Positions 18,467 through 27,731 of a stretch of DNA of 64,000 nucleotides are shown here, in pieces. Position numbers and translations under genes: made by a program. The DNA comes from QHXM01 sp032160165. Its GTDB lineage: Bacteria; Acidobacteriota; Blastocatellia; Pyrinomonadales; Pyrinomonadaceae. The notes under the pieces are model-generated. The model did no database searches, was not told where the DNA came from, and worked only from the letters and a program-made list of their open reading frames with translations. Where the stretch lies: positions 1 through 64,000 of the forward strand of contig JAVHWA010000025.1 in the NCBI GenBank assembly GCA_032160165.1. Direction: 5' to 3'. How positions within the stretch are numbered: position 1 is the stretch's first letter; the number at the start of each line of letters is the position of its first letter.

Positions 18467-19093
18467 GCTGGGCCGCAGGCCCGAGCGCAGGATGTGGTGG
18501 ATAAGATGGTGGCGACGGTAAACAGCGGCGGCGTTCGTCCCGCGCTTATCACATACTCCGATCTGCTGTGGCAGTTGGCGCTCGAGCCCGAGACGCCACT
18601 TCAGAATCCAAACTCGGAGAATCTAAACCGCGCCTTGAATACCCTCATCAGCCAGCGCCTGATCTTGCAGGAGGCGGAGAAGCTACCCACCATAGCTCCC
18701 AGCGACGTGGAAATCGCGGACAAGTTGAACGAGCTCATCAAACGCTTTCCATCACAATCGGAGTTTTATCAACGCATAGAACGCGTCGGGCTCAAATCCG
18801 ACTCTGAGCAATTGAAAGAGATCGTACGCCAGCGGGTTGCTATCGAGAAGTACCTGGACTTTCGCTTTCGCTCGTTCACGGTCGTCACCGAAAAGGAAGT
18901 CAGCGATTACTATCGAGATGTTTGGGTACCGCGACTGCGCCGACAGCAGCCAGGACGACTGGTGCCGGAGCCCAGGGAAGTGCAAAAGGAGATCGAGCAG
19001 GAGTTGCGGGAAAGCAAGATCGAATCAGAGACCGATGAATTCCTGGACAGCGCTCGCGAGCGGGCCGAGATTACGATTCTTAACCCAGTCTGA
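18368..19093 (+). CDS. SurA N-domain-like periplasmic protein without PPIase domain
   Basis: A 241-residue exported protein. The signal peptide core (residues about 22-35, SFFLLPFSFFLAGP) is encoded by a repeat arm. The mature part resembles the SurA/trigger-factor N-terminal chaperone domain: LITYSDLLWQLAL, LNTLISQRLILQEAEKLP and a helical region ending in REVQKEIEQELRESKIE. There is no parvulin domain, so it would be a chaperone rather than an isomerase. Its place right after the Omp85 gene suggests a role in handing outer-membrane proteins to the insertase. The N-terminus has four Arg/Lys in the first nine residues, as a signal peptide needs. Confidence 0.7.
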   Translation: MKKRTAPFRKSGPTPGIWLRIVSFFLLPFSFFLAGPQARAQDVVDKMVATVNSGGVRPALITYSDLLWQLALEPETPLQNPNSENLNRALNTLISQRLILQEAEKLPTIAPSDVEIADKLNELIKRFPSQSEFYQRIERVGLKSDSEQLKEIVRQRVAIEKYLDFRFRSFTVVTEKEVSDYYRDVWVPRLRRQQPGRLVPEPREVQKEIEQELRESKIESETDEFLDSARERAEITILNPV

Positions 19094-19192
19094 CGTGTGC
19101 TATTGGCGCGTGGTTGGCGAACATTGTCAAAACGGCGCCGGCAGGTCTACTCTTGATTCGCCTGCAGTCTCTCGCAATTTGGAGGTTGTATC

Positions 19193-19453
19193 ATGCTCAA
19201 GAACGCGAAACTGATCCTCGCCGCCATAGCCTTACTGATCGCTGGCCTGGTCGTTTGGGCGCTTGTTGGCGTCATCATCACCATCGTAAAGTTCCTGCTC
19301 TTGCTGGCTGTCATACTGTTCGGCGTTTCCATCTTCAGAAAACTCTCCGGTAAATCGAAGCCTCGCGAACTCGATGAGAACGACTCTGACAAAGAGCTGG
19401 CGGAAGCCATGCGACAGTTGGAAGAGATCAGGCGAAAGCAGCTCATCAAGTAG
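19193..19453 (+). CDS. Small membrane protein
   Basis: An 86-residue protein with two hydrophobic segments (about 7-27 and 29-48, close enough to form a hairpin) and a charged C-terminal tail (SDKELAEAMRQLEEIRRKQ) likely helical. A GGAGG sits 8 bases before the ATG, supporting real translation. No family recognised. The next gene begins 13 bases after its stop, so the two are probably co-transcribed. Confidence 0.65.
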   Translation: MLKNAKLILAAIALLIAGLVVWALVGVIITIVKFLLLLAVILFGVSIFRKLSGKSKPRELDENDSDKELAEAMRQLEEIRRKQLIK

Positions 19454-19466
19454 ATCGGTACTTGCC

Positions 19467-20342
19467 ATGATGAGAGTGCTTCTTACCGTTGTTCTGATAA
19501 TCAGCTCCGCGATCGTCGTCTTTGCCCAGGATAGCGATGTTCTGGATCTTGCCTTAAGGAGTCCGCGCGGGGAAACGGTGCAGAATCCTGACGGTAGTTA
19601 TAGGTCTCCCAAATATGGCGATCATTTGCTTGAACAAGCCGTCGAACAGCTCTCACAGTATCCGCGTCCGTGGACAGTGCCGAGGCTAATCACCTGGTAT
19701 CGGCGCACAAGCACTGGAAAAACCAGAGCGTATTTACTGCGCGCCCTGGCGGTTAGTCGCGACGCGCGAGCGGCGATAGTTCTGGGAGAATCGTTGAAGG
19801 ACGATTCGCTTGATGTGCGCGTCGCCGCCTCGTATGGGTTATTGGATTACTTCATGCCGGTAGCGATCTTTGGCGGGACCGAGCAACACATGCTCGCTGT
19901 GCAAGAGTGGTGGGAACAAAATCGCGAACGACTTAAAACAGAAGAAGTCAGGTCCGAATTCGGAATCTCGGATCCGATTAGTTTGGACTCAGCCATTCCA
20001 TCAGCTGACCCGGCGAAGTATGAAAGCGTCCGTGATGGTAGTGACTGGCGGAATCCCTATCTTGTCATCCGGCCCGACGGCGTTGAACTATTTGCCGGCT
20101 CGCCGGTAAGTCAGCGTAGGATTGTTTCGACGGATGAGTTGGCCAGGACTTTAGCAAAGTTGCCGCTAAGTGCCTGGCCCTACGGTCGAGTGGTTGCGAT
20201 GCAGACCGTTGGGTTGCGCAATGGATTTTTCGGCAGTGAGGTTTGGCAGAAGGATGAGCAAATCATTACCAGGAACCGAAGCGAAACTGAGCGGATCATG
20301 AAATCCTTAGAAGTGGCCATTCGATTGTGGCCATCGAATTAA
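19467..20342 (+). CDS. Exported protein with HEAT-like repeat segment
   Basis: A 291-residue protein with a signal peptide (MRVLLTVVLIISSAIVVFAQ). In the middle, LLRALAVSRDARAAIVLGESLKDDSLDVRVAASYGLL reads as an armadillo/HEAT-type helical pair, a protein-binding repeat. The rest is not recognised. The frame is open upstream to 19374, but the ATG at 19467 gives the signal peptide and avoids overlap with the preceding gene. Probably in one transcript with the small membrane protein before it. Confidence 0.7.
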   Translation: MMRVLLTVVLIISSAIVVFAQDSDVLDLALRSPRGETVQNPDGSYRSPKYGDHLLEQAVEQLSQYPRPWTVPRLITWYRRTSTGKTRAYLLRALAVSRDARAAIVLGESLKDDSLDVRVAASYGLLDYFMPVAIFGGTEQHMLAVQEWWEQNRERLKTEEVRSEFGISDPISLDSAIPSADPAKYESVRDGSDWRNPYLVIRPDGVELFAGSPVSQRRIVSTDELARTLAKLPLSAWPYGRVVAMQTVGLRNGFFGSEVWQKDEQIITRNRSETERIMKSLEVAIRLWPSN

Positions 20343-20416
20343 CATACTTCCTCTTACATAATTGGCCTGACTTCTTACTTGATCAGAATTCGGATTAGAT
20401 TCATAATTCTCGGGCG

Positions 20417-20782
20417 ATGAGTGAGGGGACTACTGACAATTTGCCGGACGCGCATTCGTTCGAGGACCGCGTCTTCGCGCGCTTCGATGCTATTGATTCG
20501 CGCTTGGATGGGGTTGAGTCGCGATTGTCCGCATTGGAGAGCCAAGCTGAAAGGCGCGCTCTCGAAACCAGGCCGATTTGGGAAAGAGCTCTGGCAGGGA
20601 TAGGCGAGGTAAAATCGGAGATAGTCGAAGTTAAAGAGCGGCTTACCTCACTGGAGCACCTTTCACATCAAATGGTGCGCAAGATCGACGTCTTAAGCAG
20701 GGACATGCTCACATTACGAGCAGATCAGGCAGGTCTGGAAGATCGTCTTGATAAACTCGACTCTGAACCTGCAAAGTCGTAG
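20417..20782 (+). CDS. Coiled-coil hypothetical protein
   Basis: A 121-residue soluble protein that is almost entirely predicted coiled coil: heptad-like runs such as RFDAIDSRLDGVESRLSALE and LTSLEHLSHQMVRKIDVLSRDM. No catalytic motif or membrane segment. Similar short proteins are frequent in this phylum and their role is unknown. The start ATG at 20417 has no strong ribosome-binding site. Confidence 0.6.
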   Translation: MSEGTTDNLPDAHSFEDRVFARFDAIDSRLDGVESRLSALESQAERRALETRPIWERALAGIGEVKSEIVEVKERLTSLEHLSHQMVRKIDVLSRDMLTLRADQAGLEDRLDKLDSEPAKS

Positions 20783-20855
20783 CTAGCTATCTTCTCTCCC
20801 CGAACGATCTCATACGACATTCCTTCTTCACCTTTGACCCTGAATTCCGCATCTC

Positions 20856-21743
20856 ATGGCGATCGATGACATCAGGAAGGACCACAGACCGCGCGTAGGG
20901 CTGGCGCTTTCGGGCGGTGTGGCCCGCGGTATCGCGCATGTCGGTGTTCTCCGCGTTCTCGAAGAAAACAAAATCCCGGTCGATTACATCGCAGGTACTT
21001 CGGCCGGCTCGCTGCTGGCGGCCGCATACGCGGCGGGCATGCCCCTGGACGAGATTGCCGCTATCAGTCGCTCTATGCGGTGGCGCGATGTCGGACGAAT
21101 GACGCTCTCGCGCCTCGGTGTGCAGTCGAACGCGCGAATGGAAGAGTTCGTTCGTGCTCGCCTCCCAGTCAAACGCTTTGAGGAGCTGCGCATTCCACTT
21201 GCCGTCGTGGCCACGGACCTGAAATCCGGCTCCGCCGTGATCATCACGGAAGGCGACGTGGCGTTCGCGGTGCGCGCGAGTTGCGCACTGCCTGGCTGGT
21301 ATGTTCCGGTCACTGACGACCATGGACGACAGTTGATTGATGGCGGATTGGTGGCAAACATCCCTACCGCCGCAGTCCGCAACCTTGGCGCCGACATCGT
21401 GATCGCGGTCGACGTCAACAGCGAGGGCGCAAAGTTCATCGGACCTCCTCATTCTGTCATCGGCGTGCTGCTGCAGGCCATAATGGTGGTGCAACGCACC
21501 GCGGCCATTCATCAACTTCACGACGCTGATCTGGTCATCCGGCCAAAGACGGGCCATATACGGTGGGACGATATGGGCCGCGCCGACGAACTGATCTCAC
21601 TCGGCGAAGAGGCGGCGCGGATTACAATTGAAAGAATCAAACATCTGATCGAACCGCCGGTCGAGCCTCCGCAAAAGTGGTATCAACTCCGCCGCCGCCG
21701 CGCGGAGGAAGAAGACAAACGCCGCTTCTCTCCGCTGAGATAA
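20856..21743 (+). CDS. Patatin-like phospholipase (RssA/YchK type)
   Basis: The 295-residue protein has the complete patatin catalytic layout: an oxyanion-hole loop SGGVARGIAHVG (about 20-31), the nucleophile in GTSAG (about 48-52), and the catalytic aspartate in DGGLVANIP (about 159-167). It lacks a signal peptide and is probably cytosolic or membrane-peripheral. Members hydrolyse phospholipid acyl esters; the substrate here is unknown. The C-terminal tail is Arg/Glu rich. Confidence 0.9.
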   Translation: MAIDDIRKDHRPRVGLALSGGVARGIAHVGVLRVLEENKIPVDYIAGTSAGSLLAAAYAAGMPLDEIAAISRSMRWRDVGRMTLSRLGVQSNARMEEFVRARLPVKRFEELRIPLAVVATDLKSGSAVIITEGDVAFAVRASCALPGWYVPVTDDHGRQLIDGGLVANIPTAAVRNLGADIVIAVDVNSEGAKFIGPPHSVIGVLLQAIMVVQRTAAIHQLHDADLVIRPKTGHIRWDDMGRADELISLGEEAARITIERIKHLIEPPVEPPQKWYQLRRRRAEEEDKRRFSPLR

Positions 21744-21769
21744 CTTACGCGAACGCCCCAGCTCCGAGG

Positions 21770-21915
21770 CTGTCCAAAGTTCAAGGTCCACAGTCCAAAG
21801 TCAAAAACTGTTCAACGTTCAATGTTCAACGTTCAATGTTAGAGACTCGACGCTGAAGTTAAAGTAAACATCATGCGCTCGACTTTGGACTTCGGACCTT
21901 GGACCTTGGACACAC
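21770..21915. repeat. Mirrored GTCCAAA array with an inner GTTCAACGTTCAAT tract
   Basis: Left arm 21770-21808 has GTCCAAA words, followed by four tandem copies of GTTCAA(C/T)G at 21810-21840; the right arm 21889-21914 has three CTTGGAC-type words. It lies behind the patatin stop codon; the PBP gene starts 114 bases further on. Confidence 0.85.
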
Positions 21916-22028
21916 CGGGGATGACGGAATCTGGCGCCAATTGGTCGTTTATCTAGAGCGAAGGACTAAATTGGATCGAATAAGGAGCGGAAGCGCGCAG
22001 GCATTGACTGCTACCGCAAAATACTCGC

Positions 22029-24572
22029 ATGGCGATAGAGGTAGTATCAATTGTGGAGAATCGCCGTCGTCGCAAGCGAAACGGTGAAAAGCGTTCGAAC
22101 CGTCGCCTCGCGAGCCCACGCAAACGTCGGAGGTACCTTCGCTGGTTTCTCGCCGTAACGACGCTCCTCATCGCCGCTGGAACAACCTTCTTCATCTACT
22201 CCTATCGGTACTACGCTCAAATTGTCGATGCGCGTCTGAAGAACGGTTACTTAACCAGCCGCGCCGGTATCTACGCCGCACCTCGAACGCTTCGCGCAGG
22301 ACAATATATTTCAAAGGAGCGTCTGGTCGAACTTCTACGCCGGGCGGGATATCTCGAGTCCGATGCCAGCGACGTCTGGAGCGGAAGCTTTACGGCGCAG
22401 GACGATAACATCGAGATTCGTCCCCGGCGCTCTTCGACCAACTCACCGGGAGTCGTTCGTGTTCGATTGGATGCCAAAGACCGCATCGCAGAACTGAGTG
22501 GCGACATGGGAGTGACGCTCGAAGCTTATGCGCTCGAGCCCGAAATCCTGACGACTGACTCGATGATGAAAACGAGTAAGCGTCCTCAGCTTGCATACAG
22601 AGACATTCCTCCGGTACTCGCACACGCGATCCTTTCGATCGAAGATCGCCGATTCTTCGAACACAGCGGGGTGGATATTTGGGGCGTAGCTCGCGCCCTT
22701 TGGCGCAATACAGCGGACGATGAAACGGCGCAGGGCGGCTCAACCATTACCCAGCAACTGGTGAAGAATACCTTTCTCACACCCGAGCGCACGTTTCGGC
22801 GTAAGTTTGCGGAAGCAATGACGGCGCTGGCGCTTGAACGCCGCATGTCGAAAGAAGATATCTTTGCGCTCTATTGCAACGAGATCTACCTCGGGCAACG
22901 CGGCGCGCTGAGTGTGCGCGGCGTCGACCAGGCCGCGCATGTTTATTTCGGCAAGGAGCTGCACGATTTATCTCTCGCCGAAAGCGCTACCATAGCCGGC
23001 CTGATTCAAAGTCCGAACCATTACGCACCCGATCGTCATCCCGAAGCGGCGACGGCGCGTCGCAACACCGTCCTCGGCACCATGCTGCGCGATAACTTCA
23101 TAACGCACGAGGAAGCCAGGGCGGCCACGCAGGAGACGCTCGCCGTGGCGCCACTCGATGATGCTGAAGGATCTACAGCGCCCTACTTCATCGACTATGT
23201 AAATCGTCTAATCGAGTCGAAGATCGGCCCGGATTACAAGCCAGGGGACCTGCGAATTCACACGACCATCGATTTGGATTTGCAGCAACTCGCTGAGGCT
23301 GCAATCAAGAAGCAACTGGAACGGCTGGACGGTCTCTATAAGAAGCGCGACGTCAAGCCGCAGGCCGCACTGGTTGCCATCGACCCCAGGACGGGAGATG
23401 TGCTCGCGATGGTCGGAGGTCGCAACTATGCCAGGTCGCAATTGAACCGCGCGACCGACGCGCAGCGTCAACCGGGATCTGTTTTTAAACCCATAGTGTA
23501 CTCGGCCGCGTTGGACCGGGGGCTATCGCCGATCGAGATGTACAAGGACGCGCCGCAGGAGTTCATCTATGCCGGCAATGCAAGATATCGCCCTTCGAAT
23601 TACGGGGGCGGGTTTTCCATGCGTGAGGTAATGATGAGGACAGGCCTGGTCCGCTCGCTCAACGTGGTTACGGTCGATGTTGCTATGCGGACAGGGCTCC
23701 CGCGAGTGGCACGCATGGCGGAAAGCTTTGGACTGCCAAAGTCCGAACCTTATCCCTCTCTCGCTCTGGGGACGACGGAAGCAACTCCGTTGGCTGTGGC
23801 TTCTGCTTATACCGCGTTCGCAAACCACGGCGAACGAGTTGAACCGAACGTGATCGCGCGCGTAACCGATTCATCGGGCGCTGAATTGATAAATGAAATT
23901 CCGCAAACAAGACCCGTCATAACGCCAACGACGGCATACATGATTACCGACATGCTCTCCGATGTGATCGATCATGGAACGGCGCGCGGGGCGCGCGGCG
24001 CCGTTAAGAATACGGCGATCGCCGGTAAAACGGGGACCTCGCGCGATGGATGGTTCGTTGGCTATACGCCTAATATGGTGGTCGCTGTTTGGATCGGCTT
24101 CGATGATAACCAGCAACTGGGACTAACCGGCGCGGAAGCAGCACTGCCTGCGTGGACCGAGTTTGTGAGCAACGCCGTCGAGTTGAGACCCGATCTCGGC
24201 GGTCGAGCATTTCCACAACCACCGGGCATGACTTTTATCGAGGTTGATCCGGAGACCGGGCTTCTCGCGACGGCGTCCTGCCCAAACCATGAACAGGTCG
24301 CGGTGCCAATCGCACTTGCACCCAATCTCGAATGCACACTACATGGTGAAACGATTGAGCCGCCGGGTTGGGATAGAGAGTCCAATGATTCGCGTATCTT
24401 AGTTAGTAGCGTCGCGCCAAACGCGCTCACAAAGCCGTCGCCACGTTATGCCATTGCAATCGAAAGATTCGGGGCGCCGTCGTTGAAAGCGACCAGAGTT
24501 GAAACAGACTCGCAGGGGCAGCACACGCTGGTTAACGAGATGCGGATCTCGACTTCGAGGCTAAGACGCTAA
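22029..24572 (+). CDS. Bifunctional penicillin-binding protein, PBP1B-like
   Basis: Polymerises and cross-links peptidoglycan. The 847-residue protein has a basic cytosolic tail, a membrane anchor (about 39-58), a UB2H-like region (about 70-135), a GT51 glycosyltransferase domain with catalytic Glu205 in SIEDRRFFEHSG and the QGGSTITQQLVKN motif (235-247), and a transpeptidase domain with Ser484-x-x-Lys487 (SVFK), Ser543-Leu-Asn545 and Lys667-Thr-Gly669. All active-site residues are present. An in-frame ATG at 22029 matches the basic tail typical of PBP1B. Confidence 0.95.
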   Translation: MAIEVVSIVENRRRRKRNGEKRSNRRLASPRKRRRYLRWFLAVTTLLIAAGTTFFIYSYRYYAQIVDARLKNGYLTSRAGIYAAPRTLRAGQYISKERLVELLRRAGYLESDASDVWSGSFTAQDDNIEIRPRRSSTNSPGVVRVRLDAKDRIAELSGDMGVTLEAYALEPEILTTDSMMKTSKRPQLAYRDIPPVLAHAILSIEDRRFFEHSGVDIWGVARALWRNTADDETAQGGSTITQQLVKNTFLTPERTFRRKFAEAMTALALERRMSKEDIFALYCNEIYLGQRGALSVRGVDQAAHVYFGKELHDLSLAESATIAGLIQSPNHYAPDRHPEAATARRNTVLGTMLRDNFITHEEARAATQETLAVAPLDDAEGSTAPYFIDYVNRLIESKIGPDYKPGDLRIHTTIDLDLQQLAEAAIKKQLERLDGLYKKRDVKPQAALVAIDPRTGDVLAMVGGRNYARSQLNRATDAQRQPGSVFKPIVYSAALDRGLSPIEMYKDAPQEFIYAGNARYRPSNYGGGFSMREVMMRTGLVRSLNVVTVDVAMRTGLPRVARMAESFGLPKSEPYPSLALGTTEATPLAVASAYTAFANHGERVEPNVIARVTDSSGAELINEIPQTRPVITPTTAYMITDMLSDVIDHGTARGARGAVKNTAIAGKTGTSRDGWFVGYTPNMVVAVWIGFDDNQQLGLTGAEAALPAWTEFVSNAVELRPDLGGRAFPQPPGMTFIEVDPETGLLATASCPNHEQVAVPIALAPNLECTLHGETIEPPGWDRESNDSRILVSSVAPNALTKPSPRYAIAIERFGAPSLKATRVETDSQGQHTLVNEMRISTSRLRR

Positions 24573-24625
24573 CGTCGAGCCGCAGCGACAAAGGCAATCG
24601 TGAAGTGCCGAAGGCCGGGGGAGCT

Positions 24626-24656
24626 TGGACATTGGACCTTCGACCTTAGACCCATT
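24626..24656. repeat. Single GTCCAAA-family arm
   Basis: Three degenerate copies of (C)TTGGAC/CTTCGACC/CTTAGACC between the convergent PBP and acpS genes. No matching opposite arm was seen nearby, so this may be half of an array or a remnant. Confidence 0.55.
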
Positions 24657-25032
24657 ACCTTTCCAGCACCACTTGCGCGATTGCATGCTCAGTGGTGTGC
24701 GAGATAGAGAGGTGCGCGGCGGTAGCTTCGGATTGTTCGTAGAGCTCAAGCACCCGGCCGTGAAACATCAGTGTCGGCGCCCCTGTCTCACGCGAACGCA
24801 CCTCAATATCCTGCCAGGCGATACCTCCGGTCCAACCGGTCTGCAATGCCTTCAGCGCGGCTTCCTTGGCGGCGAAACGCGCTGCATAATGTTGCGCGGC
24901 AACAGCGCCGCGAGCATCACAGTAGGCGCGCTCAAGCTCAGTGTAAACACGCTCCATGAAACGCGGCGTGCGCAAGAGGACTTCGCGAACCCGCCGGACT
25001 TCTATGATGTCTATGCCGATTGAAAGTATCAC
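24655..25032 (-). CDS. acpS: Holo-[acyl-carrier-protein] synthase
   Basis: Transfers 4'-phosphopantetheine from CoA to acyl carrier protein. The 125-residue protein has the magnesium ligands Asp8 (SIGIDIIEV) and Glu57 in ARFAAKEAALKAL, and the C-terminal LSISHTTEHAIAQVV strand typical of the family. Its conserved start overlaps the 5' end of the divergent pgeF gene by about 20-29 bases. Confidence 0.95.
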   Translation of the reverse strand: MILSIGIDIIEVRRVREVLLRTPRFMERVYTELERAYCDARGAVAAQHYAARFAAKEAALKALQTGWTGGIAWQDIEVRSRETGAPTLMFHGRVLELYEQSEATAAHLSISHTTEHAIAQVVLER

Positions 25033-25873
25033 TGACGAATCAGATCTAATACGCGCCGGATTTTACTGGCGCGAGAATCACAACATCCTGGGGCTCGTTT
25101 GCACACCCATCGAGCAACTTGGCTTTACCAACGCTTTCTCAACAAGACTTGGCGGCGTCAGTCCGATGCCGAAGGGTGCGCTGAACCTCGCCGGTTTCAA
25201 CGAGGACGATGCTGAAAACATCTACGAAAATCGCCGGCGTTTCCTCAGCCTCTTTGACGGCGACTGGAGACTCGCGTCGTGCTGGCAGCTGCACACGGCT
25301 GATGTGCGTGCCGTAAAAGCTACCGACGCCGTTCAGCCGCAGAACGATCGCGGAGATACAATACAATGCGACGCGTTGATGACCAACATCCCTCGTACGT
25401 TCCTTGGTGTCAAGACCGCGGACTGTGTGCCCATTATTTTGGCGGATAAAAGAACAGGAGCGTGCGCGGCGGTTCATGCGGGCTGGCGAGGAACGGTGGC
25501 CTCGATCGTGAAGCAGACGTTGGGGCGCATGGCTGACGAGTATGGCACCGGTTCAAATGATATACGCGCCGCTCTCGGACCCGCGGCACTCGCCTGCTGC
25601 TATGAAGTCGGCGAAGAAGTCATGGAAGCATTTCATAAAAACTTTTCAAACGCGGCCTCACTCTTCAAAGAAACGCGCGAGGGGCACGCCCTGGTCGATC
25701 TGCACCGCGCGAACCGTGAACAGTTGATTGCGGCAGGCGTCAAATCAGATCGGATCTTTTCAGCTCCATTGTGTACGATGTGCCGAACGGACCTCTTCTT
25801 CTCCTACCGGCGGGAGAAAAAAGTCCATGGCCGCGTCGGCCGGCTTATGTCGGTGATCGGACGAACCGGCTGA
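25004..25873 (+). CDS. pgeF: Peptidoglycan editing factor PgeF (laccase-domain, purine nucleoside phosphorylase fold)
   Basis: Removes misincorporated L-serine from peptidoglycan precursors in characterised relatives; purine nucleoside phosphorylase activity is also reported for the family. The product has FYWRE near the start, FSTRLGGVS, the metal/active-site His in SCWQLHTADVRAV, KTADCVPI and CAAVHAGWRGT, with a final APLCTMC. The frame is open back to 24956, but ATGs at 25004, 25007 and 25013 fit the family; all of them overlap the divergent acpS coding region. I use 25004. The stop is followed at once by a GTCCAAA repeat arm. Confidence 0.92.
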   Translation: MMSMPIESITDESDLIRAGFYWRENHNILGLVCTPIEQLGFTNAFSTRLGGVSPMPKGALNLAGFNEDDAENIYENRRRFLSLFDGDWRLASCWQLHTADVRAVKATDAVQPQNDRGDTIQCDALMTNIPRTFLGVKTADCVPIILADKRTGACAAVHAGWRGTVASIVKQTLGRMADEYGTGSNDIRAALGPAALACCYEVGEEVMEAFHKNFSNAASLFKETREGHALVDLHRANREQLIAAGVKSDRIFSAPLCTMCRTDLFFSYRREKKVHGRVGRLMSVIGRTG

Positions 25874-25903
25874 CAGTCCAAAGTCCAAGGTCCAAAGTCC
25901 GGT
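25872..25903. repeat. Single GTCCAAA-family arm
   Basis: Three tandem copies of (A)GTCCAA(A/G)G start at the pgeF stop codon. No opposite arm within the next 100 bases; the convergent gene ends at 25943. Confidence 0.65.
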
Positions 25904-25942
25904 TTCTCGAGCCGCGGTTAATCTTTGAAACGCAAATCTTGA

Positions 25943-26488
25943 TCACCGAAAGATGTATTTGTTAATCCGCTTCACCGGATCGTTCGTCTCAACCACGGAG
26001 ATTGGCATCGCTATCTCACGAGTCGCGGGCGGAAAGCACACCTCGTCGTTACAGCTTTGATACTTCACTCGTGCCCGCAACTGAGCTACGCCCACTGCCG
26101 CGTTTGCAGGAACGCTTATGGTGAACCGCAGAACGGCCCGTCCTTCGTAAACCGACAATGGCTCTTGTGAAAAACTGAAGCTCCGCACCTGCGCGCGAGG
26201 AAAGCTCACCGCGCCCACTCTGAGCCCGCCGGCACTGGATATCTTGAGCGATGTCGGGATGAGAAAGCTGCTCAGCGGCTTGCTGCTGTTGATATGAAAT
26301 CCCGACGGGATATTGATCACAACAGCTGCCTGAATGGTGCGCCCGCGTTGTGCCTTGTCGACGGAGAAGAAGCCGTTGACACCGATATTCGGTTGTATGG
26401 CCCCCGGTCGAGGTGCGGGGTAAAAGGTTGCCGTAAGTAACAGAATATTGAGAACAAGAATGTATGCAAGACGTTTTCGATTATTCAT
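25943..26488 (-). CDS. Exported protein with DsbD-alpha-like domain
   Basis: A 181-residue protein with an N-terminal membrane or signal segment (LAYILVLNILLLTATFY) and a single immunoglobulin-like domain resembling the N-terminal periplasmic domain of the disulfide reductase DsbD. The key motif is CNDEVCFPP, equivalent to the redox-active Cys pair of DsbD-alpha (C..DEVCYPP). There is no transmembrane or thioredoxin domain, so it is a stand-alone alpha domain that would depend on another electron donor. It lies downstream of rlmN on the same strand, 43 bases apart. Confidence 0.82.
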   Translation of the reverse strand: MNNRKRLAYILVLNILLLTATFYPAPRPGAIQPNIGVNGFFSVDKAQRGRTIQAAVVINIPSGFHINSSKPLSSFLIPTSLKISSAGGLRVGAVSFPRAQVRSFSFSQEPLSVYEGRAVLRFTISVPANAAVGVAQLRARVKYQSCNDEVCFPPATREIAMPISVVETNDPVKRINKYIFR

Positions 26489-26531
26489 GTTGTTCGTGAT
26501 TCCAAAGTTTCCGACAAGACCCTCTCGGATT

Positions 26532-27626
26532 TCATGCCAATTGATGAAGCTTGACCTCTGGAGGTTTGGCCGCCCCCCTGGCCGCGAGTTGACCGCAAGC
26601 TGCGTAGATATCGCGTCCGCGTGGACGCCGGACGAACGCGTGAATCCCTTTATCCTCCAGGATCCGTTGAAAACTCTCCACTCGCTCAGGTGATGAAGGA
26701 CGATAGGGCAGCGAATCGGCCGGATTGTGCGGGATCAGATTTACCTTCGCGCGAAGCCCGTGACGGTTGAGTAGATTCGCCAGTTGCCGCGCGTGATCGT
26801 CCGAATCGTTTACCGAGTCGAGTAATACGTACTCGAACGTAAATCGCTCGCCGTGTCTCAGCGAACGTTCGAACTCCTTACAAGCAGCCAGCAGTTCAGC
26901 GAGCGGCCACTTTTTGTTGATGGGCATCAGCACATTTCTAAGCTCGTCTGTCGGCGCAGCCAGCGAGATCGCCAGATGCGGACGCTCCGCCATGTTCGCC
27001 AGCTCGCGTATCCGGGGCACGATACCGGCGGTTGAGACGGTCACGCGATTGAAGACTATATGCAGTCCCTTCTCGTCAGCCATGATGCCGAGAGCCTTCA
27101 TTAGGGGCTCAAAGGCGAGGAAGGGTTCGCCGGCCCCCATCGCCACCAAATTCGTCCCATGAGGCGCCTTTTCGCCGATCCCGTAGGCGTCGTTAAGCGC
27201 GATTATGATTTGCTCGACAATCTCGCCCGAAGTCAGGCCTCGTAAGAGGCCAAGCTGCGCCGTAAGGCAGAAAGTGCATTGCAGTGGGCACCCCGATTGC
27301 GACGAAAAGCAGATCGTGTCACGACGGTCCTCAGGGATGAAGACAGTTTCAACCGGAAGGCCGTCGCGCGTCTTCATCAGATAACGTCGCGTTCCATCCT
27401 CAGACACGTAGCGTGATTCTACGGTCAAGCTCGAAGCGCTGGCGTGCTCATTGAGCTTGGCGCGAAATTCCTTTGGCAACTCCGTCATCTCATCGAACGA
27501 TTGCAGCCGACGTTGGTGCAGCCCGTTGAAAATCTGACGGCCGCGATAGGCCGGCTCTTCCAACCGCTCGACGAAAGTGATCAACTCCGCCTGAGTCAGT
27601 CCCAGTAAGTGTTCGACTTGCTTCAT
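26532..27626 (-). CDS. rlmN: Dual-specificity RNA methyltransferase RlmN
   Basis: Methylates C2 of A2503 in 23S rRNA, and of A37 in some tRNAs, by radical-SAM chemistry. The 364-residue protein has Cys113, Cys117 and Cys120 in CPLQCTFC, the glycine-rich GAGEPF, and the conserved second cysteine in YAACGQLAA near residue 345. The family usually reads MGMGEP, here MGAGEP. Length and start are normal. Confidence 0.94.
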   Translation of the reverse strand: MKQVEHLLGLTQAELITFVERLEEPAYRGRQIFNGLHQRRLQSFDEMTELPKEFRAKLNEHASASSLTVESRYVSEDGTRRYLMKTRDGLPVETVFIPEDRRDTICFSSQSGCPLQCTFCLTAQLGLLRGLTSGEIVEQIIIALNDAYGIGEKAPHGTNLVAMGAGEPFLAFEPLMKALGIMADEKGLHIVFNRVTVSTAGIVPRIRELANMAERPHLAISLAAPTDELRNVLMPINKKWPLAELLAACKEFERSLRHGERFTFEYVLLDSVNDSDDHARQLANLLNRHGLRAKVNLIPHNPADSLPYRPSSPERVESFQRILEDKGIHAFVRRPRGRDIYAACGQLAARGAAKPPEVKLHQLA

Positions 27627-27731
27627 TGCAGATCATTTTAGCATCGAGACCAATCAACTCACAGTCGAAGCGTTGTTGAGCGATTATTTGTACGGCGAAC
27701 GCGAGCAGCTCTGAATGAAAAGTTTGCGTTA

